DNA of 64,000 nucleotides from Flavobacteriaceae bacterium PS02293 (GCA_029960045.1 JASCOV010000010.1:1-64000); one strand, 5' to 3'. Shown: positions 1-8,222, counted from the first letter of the stretch. Made by a program: numbers and translations. The notes: a model not told the origin generated them from the letters alone.

Positions 1-126
1 TATTTGAATACTAATTGACACATGAAAAACAAGAGTTTTTATCAAAATTAAGGGTGGTCAATTTAAACCGAAATTACCTGGTCACTTTGAATTGGAATTG
101 GGTGGTCAATATCACTGGAATTTACA
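1..126. mobile_element. End of an IS21-type insertion sequence (partial, runs off the left edge)
   Basis: The hexamer TGGTCA occurs at 55-60, 79-84 and 103-108, exactly 24 bp apart, twice within GGGTGGTCA. Such subterminal tandem repeats with GGTGGTCA cores are typical of IS21-family ends in Bacteroidota (family knowledge). The outer end is probably the CA at 125-126, since read from the other strand the end begins TGTAAATTCCAG, fitting the TG...CA termini of IS21. The transposase genes istA/istB would lie left of the window and are not visible. The target duplication cannot be tested. Confidence 0.72.
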
Positions 127-739
127 CTTTGATTAAATTTTCCTTTTCAATTTGAATTTCTTTTAAAAGATCAGCACCTGTTTTTCCATCAGAAGTTTCA
201 TTGCTTACCAATTTTCCTTGCATTGCTTCTTTAAGAAATGCTTGCCATAATTGTGAAATAAGTGAGATTTGATTTATAGTTTCAGCTGAAAAATCTAAGG
301 AAAGATCGGTCAGAAATAAAAAGTTTCTTGAAATTTCCTTTTGTTTCTCAATGTTAATGTACGGTAAATCATAATCTCCTAATGATTTTAGACCAATAGC
401 CTCCTTTGAGGTTCCTGCTTTGGTATTTTTTACAATATCATCCTTGAGAGTTTGAAAAATAATATGATAAAATTTTAAATCAATTGGATACTTATTATTG
501 TCCTTGGGAGTAATTATAAAACATAAATCACTTGTTATAAATTTTCCATTTACATAATGTGTCCTACCCAGTGATCCCGAAGCAGCAGCCGCAAATATCA
601 GAGCTTCACAATCATTGCTATAATCAATGTGGGTCTTCCAAGTTTTTGATGCAGTGATGAAATCATATTCACCATCTGTTGATTTACTACTTTGTAAAGT
701 ACCTTTTACAAGGTTGAATAATTCTTTTACTTTTGCCAT
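122..739 (-). pseudogene. hsdS: Type I restriction-modification specificity subunit, 3' half missing
   Basis: HsdS recognises the DNA target for a type I restriction-modification complex. The 205 residues hold one target-recognition domain (about 1-150) followed by the central conserved helix (WQAFLKEAMQGKLV, about 165-178) and the sequence leading to LLKEIQIEKENLIK. A normal HsdS is about 400 residues with two such units; here the frame ends just after the first, at the end of the IS21-like element, which supplies the stop codon. It starts 2 bp after hsdM. A half-length HsdS can sometimes work as a dimer, so loss of function is likely but not certain. The missing half may lie beyond the IS. 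Confidence 0.8.
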
Positions 740-741
740 TA

Positions 742-2187
742 TTACCCAACTGTATTTTTGATATTCATAAGGATGCTTTCTGACTTCTGAAAAGAATTTG
801 AGAGTATCTGAATTAATTCATTAGAAGAAAACTCTTGTAACTCCTCGGTCCTATGTGGATTTTTAATATCCAAATCAAAATTTCTTTCTCTCAAAGTGTC
901 AATTGACACCTTCCAACAAATCTCCGATTCTTTACGATCATTCCACCATTCTTTAATTGGATCAAACTCAGATTCTTTGATTGGTCTAGTTTTACTGTAT
1001 GCTTTCTGTCCTTCTGGCAATCGGTGTTCGTAGTACCAAACTTCTTTGGTTGCGAAATTTACATTTTCGTTATTATGGTGGACTTTATCAAAAAATAAAA
1101 GATTCGTAGCAACAGTTGCGTATGGCTGGAAAACAGAATTTGGTAAACGAATAATTGTATGTAATCTGCAATCTTTCAAAAGTTTTTCACGAACACGTTG
1201 TTTTACACCGTCACCAGTCAAAGAACCATCAGGTAAAACAATTCCTGCACGTCCACCAACTTTCAACAAGTGAATCATTAAAATTAAAAATAAATCCGCT
1301 GATTCTTTAGTACGGAAATTCTGTGGAAAGTTGTTTTCATTATTATTTGCTACAATTCCTCCAAATGGCGGATTAGCTTCAATTACATCCACACGATCTT
1401 TTTCACGGTATTCAGATAATGGTTTATCCAAAGAGTCACGATAAGTAATATTTGGTACATCTACATCGTGTAAAATCAGATTAGTTGTCGCTAGTAGATA
1501 TGGTAAAGGTTTGTACTCCCAACCAATAATATTTTCTTGTAATGATTTTAAATCTTCAACAGAAGAAACTTTCTTGCTGATATTTTCAATCACCGCAGTT
1601 AAATATCCACCAGTTCCACATGCCGGATCCAAAACCTTTTCTCCTAATTGAGGATCTAAAATATGGGTAATGAATTGTGTGATTGCTCTTGGTGTATAAA
1701 ATTCCCCTGACTTTCCTGCGGACTGTAAATCTTTCAACAAACTTTCGTAAACATCACCAAAAGAATGACGGTCTTTTGCAGAATTAAAATCTATCTCATT
1801 AAGTTTGTTCAATACCTTACGGATATTGATCCCACTTTTCATATAATTGTTATTCCCGTCAAAAACGCCGTGAACGATAATTGCACGTTGATTTCCTGTA
1901 CTTAAATCCAAATTACGAAGTGCAGGAAAAAGTTCACGGTCAACAAAATGTAATAATTCATCACCCGTAATTCCTTCGTCATTTGATGCCCAGTTTTCCC
2001 AACGGAAACGTTCCGGAATTGGAGATTCGTAAGATTCATCCATCAATTCCATTTCCTGATCTTTGTCGCAGAATACTTTGAAGAACAACATCCACCCTAG
2101 TTGTTCCAGACGTTGTGCATCGCCATTAAGACCTGCATCCTGCCACATTATCTTTCTTATACTCTCTATTACGCCTGTAATACTCAT
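742..2187 (-). CDS. hsdM: Type I restriction-modification DNA methyltransferase subunit M
   Basis: N6-adenine methyltransferase of a type I restriction-modification complex; it methylates the host's own target sites together with HsdS. The 481 residues begin with the HsdM N-terminal helical domain (about 1-130). SAM-binding motif I is DPACGTGG (187-194) and catalytic motif IV is NPPF (272-275), the adenine-specific form. Length and motifs are normal, so the enzyme looks intact. It sits 12 bp after the GIY-YIG gene and 2 bp before hsdS, in one minus-strand operon. Because hsdS is truncated, the complex may have changed or lost its sequence specificity. Confidence 0.95.
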   Translation of the reverse strand: MSITGVIESIRKIMWQDAGLNGDAQRLEQLGWMLFFKVFCDKDQEMELMDESYESPIPERFRWENWASNDEGITGDELLHFVDRELFPALRNLDLSTGNQRAIIVHGVFDGNNNYMKSGINIRKVLNKLNEIDFNSAKDRHSFGDVYESLLKDLQSAGKSGEFYTPRAITQFITHILDPQLGEKVLDPACGTGGYLTAVIENISKKVSSVEDLKSLQENIIGWEYKPLPYLLATTNLILHDVDVPNITYRDSLDKPLSEYREKDRVDVIEANPPFGGIVANNNENNFPQNFRTKESADLFLILMIHLLKVGGRAGIVLPDGSLTGDGVKQRVREKLLKDCRLHTIIRLPNSVFQPYATVATNLLFFDKVHHNNENVNFATKEVWYYEHRLPEGQKAYSKTRPIKESEFDPIKEWWNDRKESEICWKVSIDTLRERNFDLDIKNPHRTEELQEFSSNELIQILSNSFQKSESILMNIKNTVG

Positions 2188-2199
2188 TTTTTTCTATAA

Positions 2200-2749
2200 T
2201 TAATGTCCAGTTCTTCCCAGAATTGGTTTATACTTTCTGTGTAATGCTGTTTCCAACATTTCTAATATTTCTGATTCTATATGATCATTGTCTAATTTCA
2301 CAAACTCATAATAAAGTTTTAATTTAACTTTTTTGAGAATTTCATCATTTTTCCACTGTCCCAGATGTAATGCATATGTAGATTTTGAACCATTTTCCTA
2401 GATGGCTTTGTAATCTTGTGTGTAAAATACCTTTGGATTTTCCTACATACAGAACATTATTTCCTTCACAACAATTATTGGAATTTACTTTAGGATATTT
2501 GTGAGTTTTTAAAGCCTTAAAAGAATCTATTTTATTGCAGATTTCCTTATTCCCAACTTCTTCCAAATTTTCTATGGTAATGAAATAGATTCCATTGTTG
2601 TGTTTTAGTTGGTTTATGCATAAATTTTCATCAAGAAAATCAAAGTCTATTTGTTTGAAAGAAATTACTTTTGCATACTTATCAACTTTAACTAGTAAAT
2701 CTTTGACGTATTCAACATATTCATTTACAGAAGTTTTAATATCTACCAT
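2200..2749 (-). pseudogene. GIY-YIG nuclease-domain gene with a one-base frameshift
   Basis: The open frame (2749 down to 2345) encodes GIY (53-55), YVG (101-103) and an Arg at 112 of a GIY-YIG endonuclease domain. It then leaves the family pattern at a run of four A (complement of 2396-2393). Reading on in the next frame gives the missing part: STYALHLGQW, a Glu-rich helix (ESEILEMLETAL) and KPILGRTGH, ending at TAA 2200-2202. Removing one A restores a protein of about 182 residues. The gene is inside the type I operon, overlapping its upstream neighbour by 7 bp and ending 12 bp before hsdM. A sequencing error in the A run is possible. Confidence 0.78.
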
Positions 2750-3156
2750 TTTCTTCGACTTACTGCATTTTTAATTTTACCATCTTTTACTTCAAAATGT
2801 TCAGATTTCCAACTGAAATAGTCAAATTCAAATATCTTCCATTTTCCATTTTTGAACTCGAATCCGTAATCGGTCGGACTGTCGTTTTCTTTGAATTGTA
2901 TTGATATTTGCAGTCTATCGTTATTCTTAAAGTCGATAGTTTTATCAAAAATGTTTCCACCATTTAGCCTATCCAATAATGTTTTTGGGTTATTCGGGTT
3001 TTCCGTTTGCAAAAGTAAGTCAAATCCGATCGGCTGTCCAACTAACAGTTCACCTTTTTCAGGATTATGACGATAAAGAATCCAATAATGTTTTAATCTT
3101 TGGATATCAGTTATTTCGCAGGTACAAAGGATTAGTTTATCTGATACGGTACACAT
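2743..3156 (-). CDS. Unknown protein inside the type I restriction operon
   Basis: I do not recognise this 137-residue protein. It has no signal peptide or membrane segment, many aromatic and charged residues, and a basic C-terminus (AVSRRKW). It lies 11 bp after hsdR and overlaps the GIY-YIG gene by 7 bp, so it is certainly co-transcribed and probably translationally coupled. Its position suggests a role with the restriction system or the GIY-YIG protein, such as an accessory or inhibitor function, but nothing in the sequence shows which. The tight overlaps make a real gene likely. Confidence 0.75.
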   Translation of the reverse strand: MCTVSDKLILCTCEITDIQRLKHYWILYRHNPEKGELLVGQPIGFDLLLQTENPNNPKTLLDRLNGGNIFDKTIDFKNNDRLQISIQFKENDSPTDYGFEFKNGKWKIFEFDYFSWKSEHFEVKDGKIKNAVSRRKW

Positions 3157-3167
3157 TTTTGATTAAA

Positions 3168-5546
3168 TTATGCGATTGAGTAAATTTCATTTTCGAGTTC
3201 TCTCAGAGCAGTAAGATACTGTTCTCGTCCACCAAATGTTTTGACAATCTCTACTGGAGAACCATATTCTGAAATTGGGTTAAGTTTCAACACCTCCATA
3301 GATTCGATGGTTTCAACACCTTCGTCAGCATATTTATCAACTAAAGCAGAAAGTACATTTCTTGCTTGTTCTCCGTATTTTGCAAAATAATTTCTTTTCT
3401 TGACCTCATTCGCACGTTCTTTGCGAGTCAGTGGTTTTTGATCAAATGCGACGTGACAAATGATATCAAACAAGTCACATTCCTTGTTGACCGATTGAAG
3501 AAGTTCTTCAACCATAATCCCTTGTTCTGCCAACTCCTGAATAATTGCATTCTTACGATCCGAATTTTTCCATAGGTTAAGGAAATGATCCAATGAATCA
3601 TATTTTTCATTTAGAAGATCTTTTGTATAATCTTTTAGGCTGATAGTGATTGGCTTGCCCTCTTTATCGAAATATAATTCGCGAGAGTTAAGAATCGTGA
3701 CATCTACTCCATTAATATAAATCTTTTCAGATTTGGTCTTTTTTGAAGTAAATGGACTTGGAGGATCGTATGAGCCCTTAGGTTCTACGACTTTTTTATC
3801 CTCTATGTTTTCATCTTCTGGAATGTCAATATTCTCATCTTCAAAATCATCATCAGCAGGTGTATTTTCATCAATAACCTTAATTCTCACAGGATCACCG
3901 TCAAATGTAGGATCAGCGAAATTATCCGTTGCATTACGAAAATCCATTATTGTAAAATACAATTTACCAAATTCTTCATTTACTCTAGTTCCCCGACCTA
4001 CGATCTGTTTGAATTTGGTCATTGACCCAATTTCAGTATCTAGAACAATTAATTTACAAGTTTGGGCATCCACACCAGTGGTCATTAACTCAGAAGTTGT
4101 TGCAATCACAGGATAAGTTTGTTCAGGATCAATAAAGTTATCCAATTCTCTTTTACCTTCGTCATTGTCTCCAGTGATTCTCATCACGTATTTGTGATTT
4201 TGAGCCATAAGATCTGAGTTCATAGTAGCCAATGCAGATCTCATTCTTTCTGCGTGATCTATATCTCTACAAAAAACGATTGTCTTATTGAAACGACTAG
4301 TATTGGTTAGGAATTCTGTCACTTTCTTTGCAACAACTACTGTTCGTTCATCAATAACCAAAGTCCTGTCAAAATCCTTTCTATTATAAATTCTATCCTC
4401 AATTACATTACCGTCTTTATCCTTCTTTTCTTTCTCAGGTCTCCATCCTTCAACATCAATATCTAAACTGACTCTAATGACCTGATAAGGAGCAAGAAAC
4501 CCATCATCAATTCCTTGTTTTAAACTGTACGTATAGATTGGATCACCAAAGTATTCTGAGTTACTTACTTCTTCTGTTTCTTTGGGAGTAGCGGTAAGTC
4601 CGATTTGTGTAGCCGACTTAAAATAATTTAAAACTTCTCTCCACGCAGAGTCTTCCTTGGCACTGCCACGATGACACTCATCAATCACAATCAAGTCAAA
4701 AAAATCGTGACTAAATTGTTTAAAAATGTTCTTATCTTCCTCATTACCTGTAAGACCTTGATAAATTGCCAGATATATCTCATAAGATTTATCCACCTGT
4801 CTTTTTTGGACAATAGTCATTTTATCTCTAAAATGTTTAAAATCTCCACGTTTTGTTTGATCTATCAATGAATTTCGATCTGCCAAAAACAATATTCTTT
4901 TCTTTGTTCTTGATTTCCACAAACGGTGAACAATTTGAAATGCAGTATAAGTTTTTCCTGTACCAGTCGCCATTACCAAAAGAATTCTATTCTGGCCTTT
5001 TGCAATTGCTTCAAGTGTCAAATTAACTGCGTTCTGTTGGTAGTATCTTGGGGCTCTACCCGAACCATCAAAAAAATAATCTTGTTCTACAATATGTTTG
5101 GAATCTTCATTTAAAATACCTTTAAATTTGAGATATTTTTCCCACAACATTTCAGGAGAAGGAAAATTATCCAACTCTATCTCATTTTCGATATTGTCTG
5201 TATTAGTTTTGTCGTGGAATAAAAAACGATTACCGTTAGTTGAGAAGACAAAAGGTAGATTTAGGATATCAGCATATTCCAAACCCTGTTGCATCCCTGT
5301 ACCCACTTCCTGATTATTTTCTTTTACTTCGATAATTCCAATTGGAATATTAGGTTTGAAGTATAAAATATAATCTGCCCTTTTCTTTTTACCTCTTGTT
5401 GACAGCTTACCACGTACAACTATTCTACCATCAGTAAAATTAACTTCTTCACGAAATTGTTTTAATCTATCCCATCCAGCATTCTCCAATGCAGGTGTAA
5501 TAAATTTTGTGCAAATATCTCTCTCAGAAAATAGTTTTTTATCCAT
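3168..5546 (-). CDS. hsdR: Type I restriction enzyme subunit R (translocase/nuclease)
   Basis: HsdR cuts unmethylated DNA after ATP-driven translocation. The 792 residues show, in order, an HsdR N-terminal PD-(D/E)xK nuclease domain (Asp58, then Glu73-x-Lys75 in IEVKEN), a Walker A motif ATGTGKT (193-199), the DEAD-like box DECH (289-292) and helicase motif VI QIVGRGTR near residue 505, then a helical C-terminal domain. All catalytic motifs are present. It is the first gene of the minus-strand operon hsdR-unknown-GIY-YIG-hsdM-hsdS. The order with R first and two genes between R and M is less usual. Without a full HsdS the nuclease may have no target. Confidence 0.95.
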   Translation of the reverse strand: MDKKLFSERDICTKFITPALENAGWDRLKQFREEVNFTDGRIVVRGKLSTRGKKKRADYILYFKPNIPIGIIEVKENNQEVGTGMQQGLEYADILNLPFVFSTNGNRFLFHDKTNTDNIENEIELDNFPSPEMLWEKYLKFKGILNEDSKHIVEQDYFFDGSGRAPRYYQQNAVNLTLEAIAKGQNRILLVMATGTGKTYTAFQIVHRLWKSRTKKRILFLADRNSLIDQTKRGDFKHFRDKMTIVQKRQVDKSYEIYLAIYQGLTGNEEDKNIFKQFSHDFFDLIVIDECHRGSAKEDSAWREVLNYFKSATQIGLTATPKETEEVSNSEYFGDPIYTYSLKQGIDDGFLAPYQVIRVSLDIDVEGWRPEKEKKDKDGNVIEDRIYNRKDFDRTLVIDERTVVVAKKVTEFLTNTSRFNKTIVFCRDIDHAERMRSALATMNSDLMAQNHKYVMRITGDNDEGKRELDNFIDPEQTYPVIATTSELMTTGVDAQTCKLIVLDTEIGSMTKFKQIVGRGTRVNEEFGKLYFTIMDFRNATDNFADPTFDGDPVRIKVIDENTPADDDFEDENIDIPEDENIEDKKVVEPKGSYDPPSPFTSKKTKSEKIYINGVDVTILNSRELYFDKEGKPITISLKDYTKDLLNEKYDSLDHFLNLWKNSDRKNAIIQELAEQGIMVEELLQSVNKECDLFDIICHVAFDQKPLTRKERANEVKKRNYFAKYGEQARNVLSALVDKYADEGVETIESMEVLKLNPISEYGSPVEIVKTFGGREQYLTALRELENEIYSIA

Positions 5547-5651
5547 GGTCTAGGATTAGTTTTACCCGCAATATAGCAAAATTTAAGATTTAAAGATAAA
5601 CCAGACTGAACTATTCTGATTTAAGAAATTGCAATTTGAGAGGTATTAGTA

Positions 5652-5673
5652 AATAATCTTGCAATAATCTTGC
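5652..5673. repeat. Two direct copies of an 11-bp unit upstream of hsdR
   Basis: AATAATCTTGC occurs at 5652-5662 and immediately again at 5663-5673. It lies in the 220-bp gap between hsdR and the tRNA. The copies are about 106-127 bp upstream of the hsdR start and could be a regulator site or simply a small tandem duplication. Nothing else in 5547-5715 is recognisable apart from AT-rich sequence; no exact TAnnTTTG box for hsdR was found. Confidence 0.5.
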
Positions 5674-5715
5674 AAAACGGACTTATACACCCCTTAAAAA
5701 GGTCATTTTTTGGGA

Positions 5716-5749
5716 TAAAAAAAACCACTTACCGAAATCGTAAGTGGTT
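5716..5749 (-). terminator. Rho-independent terminator after the tRNA
   Basis: A perfect 10-bp stem (5723-5732 with 5740-5749, AACCACTTAC/GTAAGTGGTT) with a 7-nt loop is followed on the minus strand by eight T. It lies 18 nt after the tRNA 3' end and ends its transcript. Confidence 0.88.
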
Positions 5750-5766
5750 GACTACCAAGTAGTTAG

Positions 5767-5840
5767 TGGTCCCACCTGGGCTCGAACCAGGGACAACCTG
5801 ATTATGAGTCAGGGACTCTAACCAACTGAGCTATAGGACC
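5767..5840 (-). tRNA. tRNA with CAU anticodon (Met elongator or lysidine-type Ile2)
   Basis: The 74-nt cloverleaf reads GGTCCTA...TGGGACC in the acceptor stem, TAGCTCAGTTGGTTAGAG in the D arm, an anticodon stem CCTGA/TCAGG around loop CTCATAA (anticodon CAT) and GGTTCGAGCC in the T arm. The discriminator base is A and CCA is not encoded. CAU serves elongator Met or, after lysidine modification, Ile AUA; the sequence alone does not decide. It has its own promoter and terminator. Its 3' end faces the restriction-modification locus. Confidence 0.93.
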
Positions 5841-5868
5841 TCATAAAATTGGTTAAATTTTGTGTTTG

Positions 5869-5899
5869 CAAAAATAGTACTTTTTCTTTATCTACCAAA
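5869..5899 (-). promoter_or_regulatory. Promoter of the tRNA gene
   Basis: Minus strand TTTG (5899-5896), a 19-nt spacer and TATTTTTG (5876-5869) match the Bacteroidota housekeeping promoter TTTG-N17-23-TAnnTTTG. Transcription would start about 20 nt before the mature tRNA. Confidence 0.8.
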
Positions 5900-5903
5900 C
5901 TTT

Positions 5904-6302
5904 TCAAGGTTTTTCTTGACATAATTCTACTAAAACACCATTGGTAGATTTGGGATGCAAGAAGACAACTAATTTGTTATCAGCACCTTGTTTCGGTTCT
6001 TCGGAGATGAAAATAAATCCTTCTTTTTTTAATCTTTCTATTTCGGTTTGAATATTTTCTACCCCAAATGCAATATGATGGATTCCTTCTCCTTTTTTGT
6101 CGAGGAATTTTGCAATTGGACTTTCTGGATTTGAGGCTTCCAGAAGTTCTATTTTACTTTCTCCAAGTTCGTAAAAAGATGTTGTAACGCCTTCTCTTTC
6201 TACAGATTCTTGCTTGTAATTTGATTTTCCAAGAAGTCGGGCAAACAAGTCATCTGAATCTGAGAGAGATTGAACTGCAATGCCAAGATGTTCTATTTTC
6301 AT
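5904..6302 (-). CDS. mce: Methylmalonyl-CoA epimerase
   Basis: Interconverts the (R) and (S) forms of methylmalonyl-CoA in the propionyl-CoA/succinyl-CoA pathway. The 132 residues form two glyoxalase-fold (VOC) halves. Likely metal ligands are His5 (KIEHLGIAV), the His pair in GIHHIAFGV (about 74-75) and the Glu in VLVELCQ near the C-terminus. Length is typical. It lies 5 bp after the preceding secreted-protein gene and may be co-transcribed with it. Confidence 0.93.
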   Translation of the reverse strand: MKIEHLGIAVQSLSDSDDLFARLLGKSNYKQESVEREGVTTSFYELGESKIELLEASNPESPIAKFLDKKGEGIHHIAFGVENIQTEIERLKKEGFIFISEEPKQGADNKLVVFLHPKSTNGVLVELCQEKP

Positions 6303-6307
6303 TTAAT

Positions 6308-7030
6308 TTAAAATTTAATTTTCAATCCTAAACCTTTATTGTCTGCTAAAGCATAATAAGAAGCCGAAGCTTTAGTAACACCCGCAGATTTATAATTTTC
6401 AACGGCCTTTTTCATTTGAGAATGACCAGAGATTTTCAGCACTGCTCCAATACCCATTCCGGCTAATCCTATAATGATAGGAATTGGACCCATTCCTTTA
6501 GAGTCAGTTTGTTCATTGTAATCGTAGGCTATTTCAGAGCTGGCAGACGATAGATTGACAATAGCTCCAATTGTCACCAAAGCACCACCACCAATTAGGA
6601 ATGCCGTTCCCGCATTGTTAATTCTTTTACCGCTTAGGTAGGCTTGATTTTTATTTTGAATAAGGAAATTTTTAATTTCTCTGTCTGATGTTAATTTTAA
6701 AACCGTTTTTGGTTGCTCTGCAGATTTTTGCTCAATATTAATTCCTTTAAAATCTTCCGGTGCATAGTCTTGTGATTGGTATGTTTTCATACTACCATCG
6801 CTGTCCTGGTAAGACATATATTTTACAGAATTATCATATAAAAATTCTTCTACGTTTGTATTATTATCAGTGTAAGTTATCTTTCCTTTTTCAAATTTTA
6901 AATTTTTAAACTCAATAGTTTGATTAGTTTTTGTAACAATAGTTCCTTTCGTGGAACTTTGGGGTAATGAGGTTTGAGAAAAGTAAAATGCACTAAAAGC
7001 GATTGCTAAAGCTGTAATTAGTTTTTTCAT
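6308..7030 (-). CDS. Exported protein with glycine-rich hydrophobic segments, unknown function
   Basis: The 240-residue product has a signal peptide (about 1-18, ending FYFSQ). It then has a polar region (about 25-120) resembling Bacteroidota proteins of unknown function that describe a Lys/Thr-rich 'seen as a list of -GTIVTKTNQTIEF-' strand pattern. Two glycine-rich hydrophobic stretches follow (AFLIGGGALVTIGAIV, and IPIIIGLAGMGIGAVL), which look like a membrane hairpin. I do not recognise a named family. It is directly upstream of mce (5 bp) on the same strand; no functional link is evident. Confidence 0.8.
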   Translation of the reverse strand: MKKLITALAIAFSAFYFSQTSLPQSSTKGTIVTKTNQTIEFKNLKFEKGKITYTDNNTNVEEFLYDNSVKYMSYQDSDGSMKTYQSQDYAPEDFKGINIEQKSAEQPKTVLKLTSDREIKNFLIQNKNQAYLSGKRINNAGTAFLIGGGALVTIGAIVNLSSASSEIAYDYNEQTDSKGMGPIPIIIGLAGMGIGAVLKISGHSQMKKAVENYKSAGVTKASASYYALADNKGLGLKIKF

Positions 7031-7050
7031 GGGTATTGTTTTTTATTATA

Positions 7051-7087
7051 AAAAAGCCACACAAATCCGAAAATAAATGTGGCTTTT
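7051..7087 (-). terminator. Terminator after tpiA
   Basis: The stem AAAAGCCACA (7052-7061) pairs with TGTGGCTTTT (7078-7087) around a 16-nt loop. On the minus strand it is followed by T-rich sequence and closes the operon that ends with tpiA. Confidence 0.75.
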
Positions 7088-7103
7088 AGGTTGAGATTAA
7101 TTA

Positions 7104-7865
7104 TTAAGAATTAAATCCTTCTATAATTTTTGCAAAATCCTCAATTTTAAGAGCTGCTCCGCCAATTAATCCACCATCAACATCTGGCTGAGAGAAGATT
7201 TCTTTGGCATTGTCTGGCTTCACACTTCCTCCATAAAGAATAGAGATTTCGTCCGCTACTTCTTTTCCGTACTTGTCAGCAATTAGGCTTCTGATATAAG
7301 CATGAACTTCCTGAGCTTGTTCAGCGGTCGCTGTTTCGCCTGTTCCGATTGCCCAAACTGGCTCGTAAGCAATTACTACCTTTTTAATTTCTTCAGCAGA
7401 AAGAGTGAAAAGAGCGGTTTCTGTTTGGTTTTTAACAACCTCGAAATGTCTTCCTGATTTTCTTTCTTCTAATTTTTCCCCATTGCAATAGATTGGTGTC
7501 AAACCTTTATCTAAAAGTGCTTTTACTTTTCTGTTTGCGTGGCTGTCGGTCTCACCGTGGAAAGTTCTTCTTTCTGAGTGCGAAACTAAACTTCCGTCCG
7601 CATCAATTGAAGCCAACATATCTACAGAAATCTCGCCTGTATAAGCACCGCTTACATATTCTGAGACATCTTGAGAATAAACTCCGATTTCTCCATTTTT
7701 AAAGATTTCCTTAGCTGCTGTAAGATACAATGCTGGCGGAGCAATGAAAACCTCGCAGTTGGTTGTATTATTTTTTTTGTAATCTAAAAGCTGAGCCATC
7801 AATTCCTGTGCTTCAGCATAAGTTTTGTTCATTTTCCAGTTTCCTGCGACAATGTTTTTTCTCAT
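7104..7865 (-). CDS. tpiA: Triosephosphate isomerase
   Basis: Interconverts dihydroxyacetone phosphate and glyceraldehyde 3-phosphate in glycolysis. The 253-residue TIM barrel shows catalytic Lys11 (GNWKMN), catalytic His in SHSERR (about 97) and catalytic Glu in AYEPVWAIGTG (about 168), with the phosphate-binding GGS and GGLIGGA loops near the C-terminus. Intact and of normal length. It is the last gene of the operon DUF1599 - BT_3928 - TerB-like - tpiA, 6 bp after the TerB-like gene. Confidence 0.98.
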   Translation of the reverse strand: MRKNIVAGNWKMNKTYAEAQELMAQLLDYKKNNTTNCEVFIAPPALYLTAAKEIFKNGEIGVYSQDVSEYVSGAYTGEISVDMLASIDADGSLVSHSERRTFHGETDSHANRKVKALLDKGLTPIYCNGEKLEERKSGRHFEVVKNQTETALFTLSAEEIKKVVIAYEPVWAIGTGETATAEQAQEVHAYIRSLIADKYGKEVADEISILYGGSVKPDNAKEIFSQPDVDGGLIGGAALKIEDFAKIIEGFNS

Positions 7866-7871
7866 TATATT

Positions 7872-8222
7872 TTAATTTAATTTCCAAATATTTTTTAATA
7901 GAATATAGAATCTATGTTCTTCATCTGTTACCTCGTTATCCGCTTTGATAAGTGATTTTGCAAATTGGACAAAGTCTTTTCTTTCTTTTTCTGTAGAATC
8001 TTCTTCGAAACATTTTGCATGGAATTCGAAGTGGTTTTGCCAATCTTCTGCTTTCAATTGAAGGATCGTTTCCAATTCATCGTCCAGATTCAAACGAAAT
8101 GGGAATTCTTCCGCCATATATTCCTGAACTTTGATTCCTTCTTCTGGTTTGAAAATTCCGTCTACAGCAGAAAGTATCATTAGTAAATGATATCCTGCAA
8201 TTGGTTTATTTGATTTTCTCAT
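7872..8222 (-). CDS. TerB-like helical protein
   Basis: The 116 residues resemble the TerB/DjlA N-terminal helical fold: an early LMILSAVDGIFKPEEG, with Asp and Glu positioned as in the TerB acidic pocket, and a second half AKSLIKADNEVTDEEHRF with the same pattern. TerB-like proteins are linked to tellurite and envelope stress, but in Bacteroidota most copies are uncharacterised. It is cytosolic with no signal peptide. It is third in a tight operon ending with tpiA, which gives no direct hint to its role. Confidence 0.75.
   Translation of the reverse strand: MRKSNKPIAGYHLLMILSAVDGIFKPEEGIKVQEYMAEEFPFRLNLDDELETILQLKAEDWQNHFEFHAKCFEEDSTEKERKDFVQFAKSLIKADNEVTDEEHRFYILLKNIWKLN

Noticed and set aside
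5767..5840. Firm assignment of the tRNA as Met
   Set aside because: CAU can be elongator Met or lysidine-Ile2, and the sequence alone does not decide.
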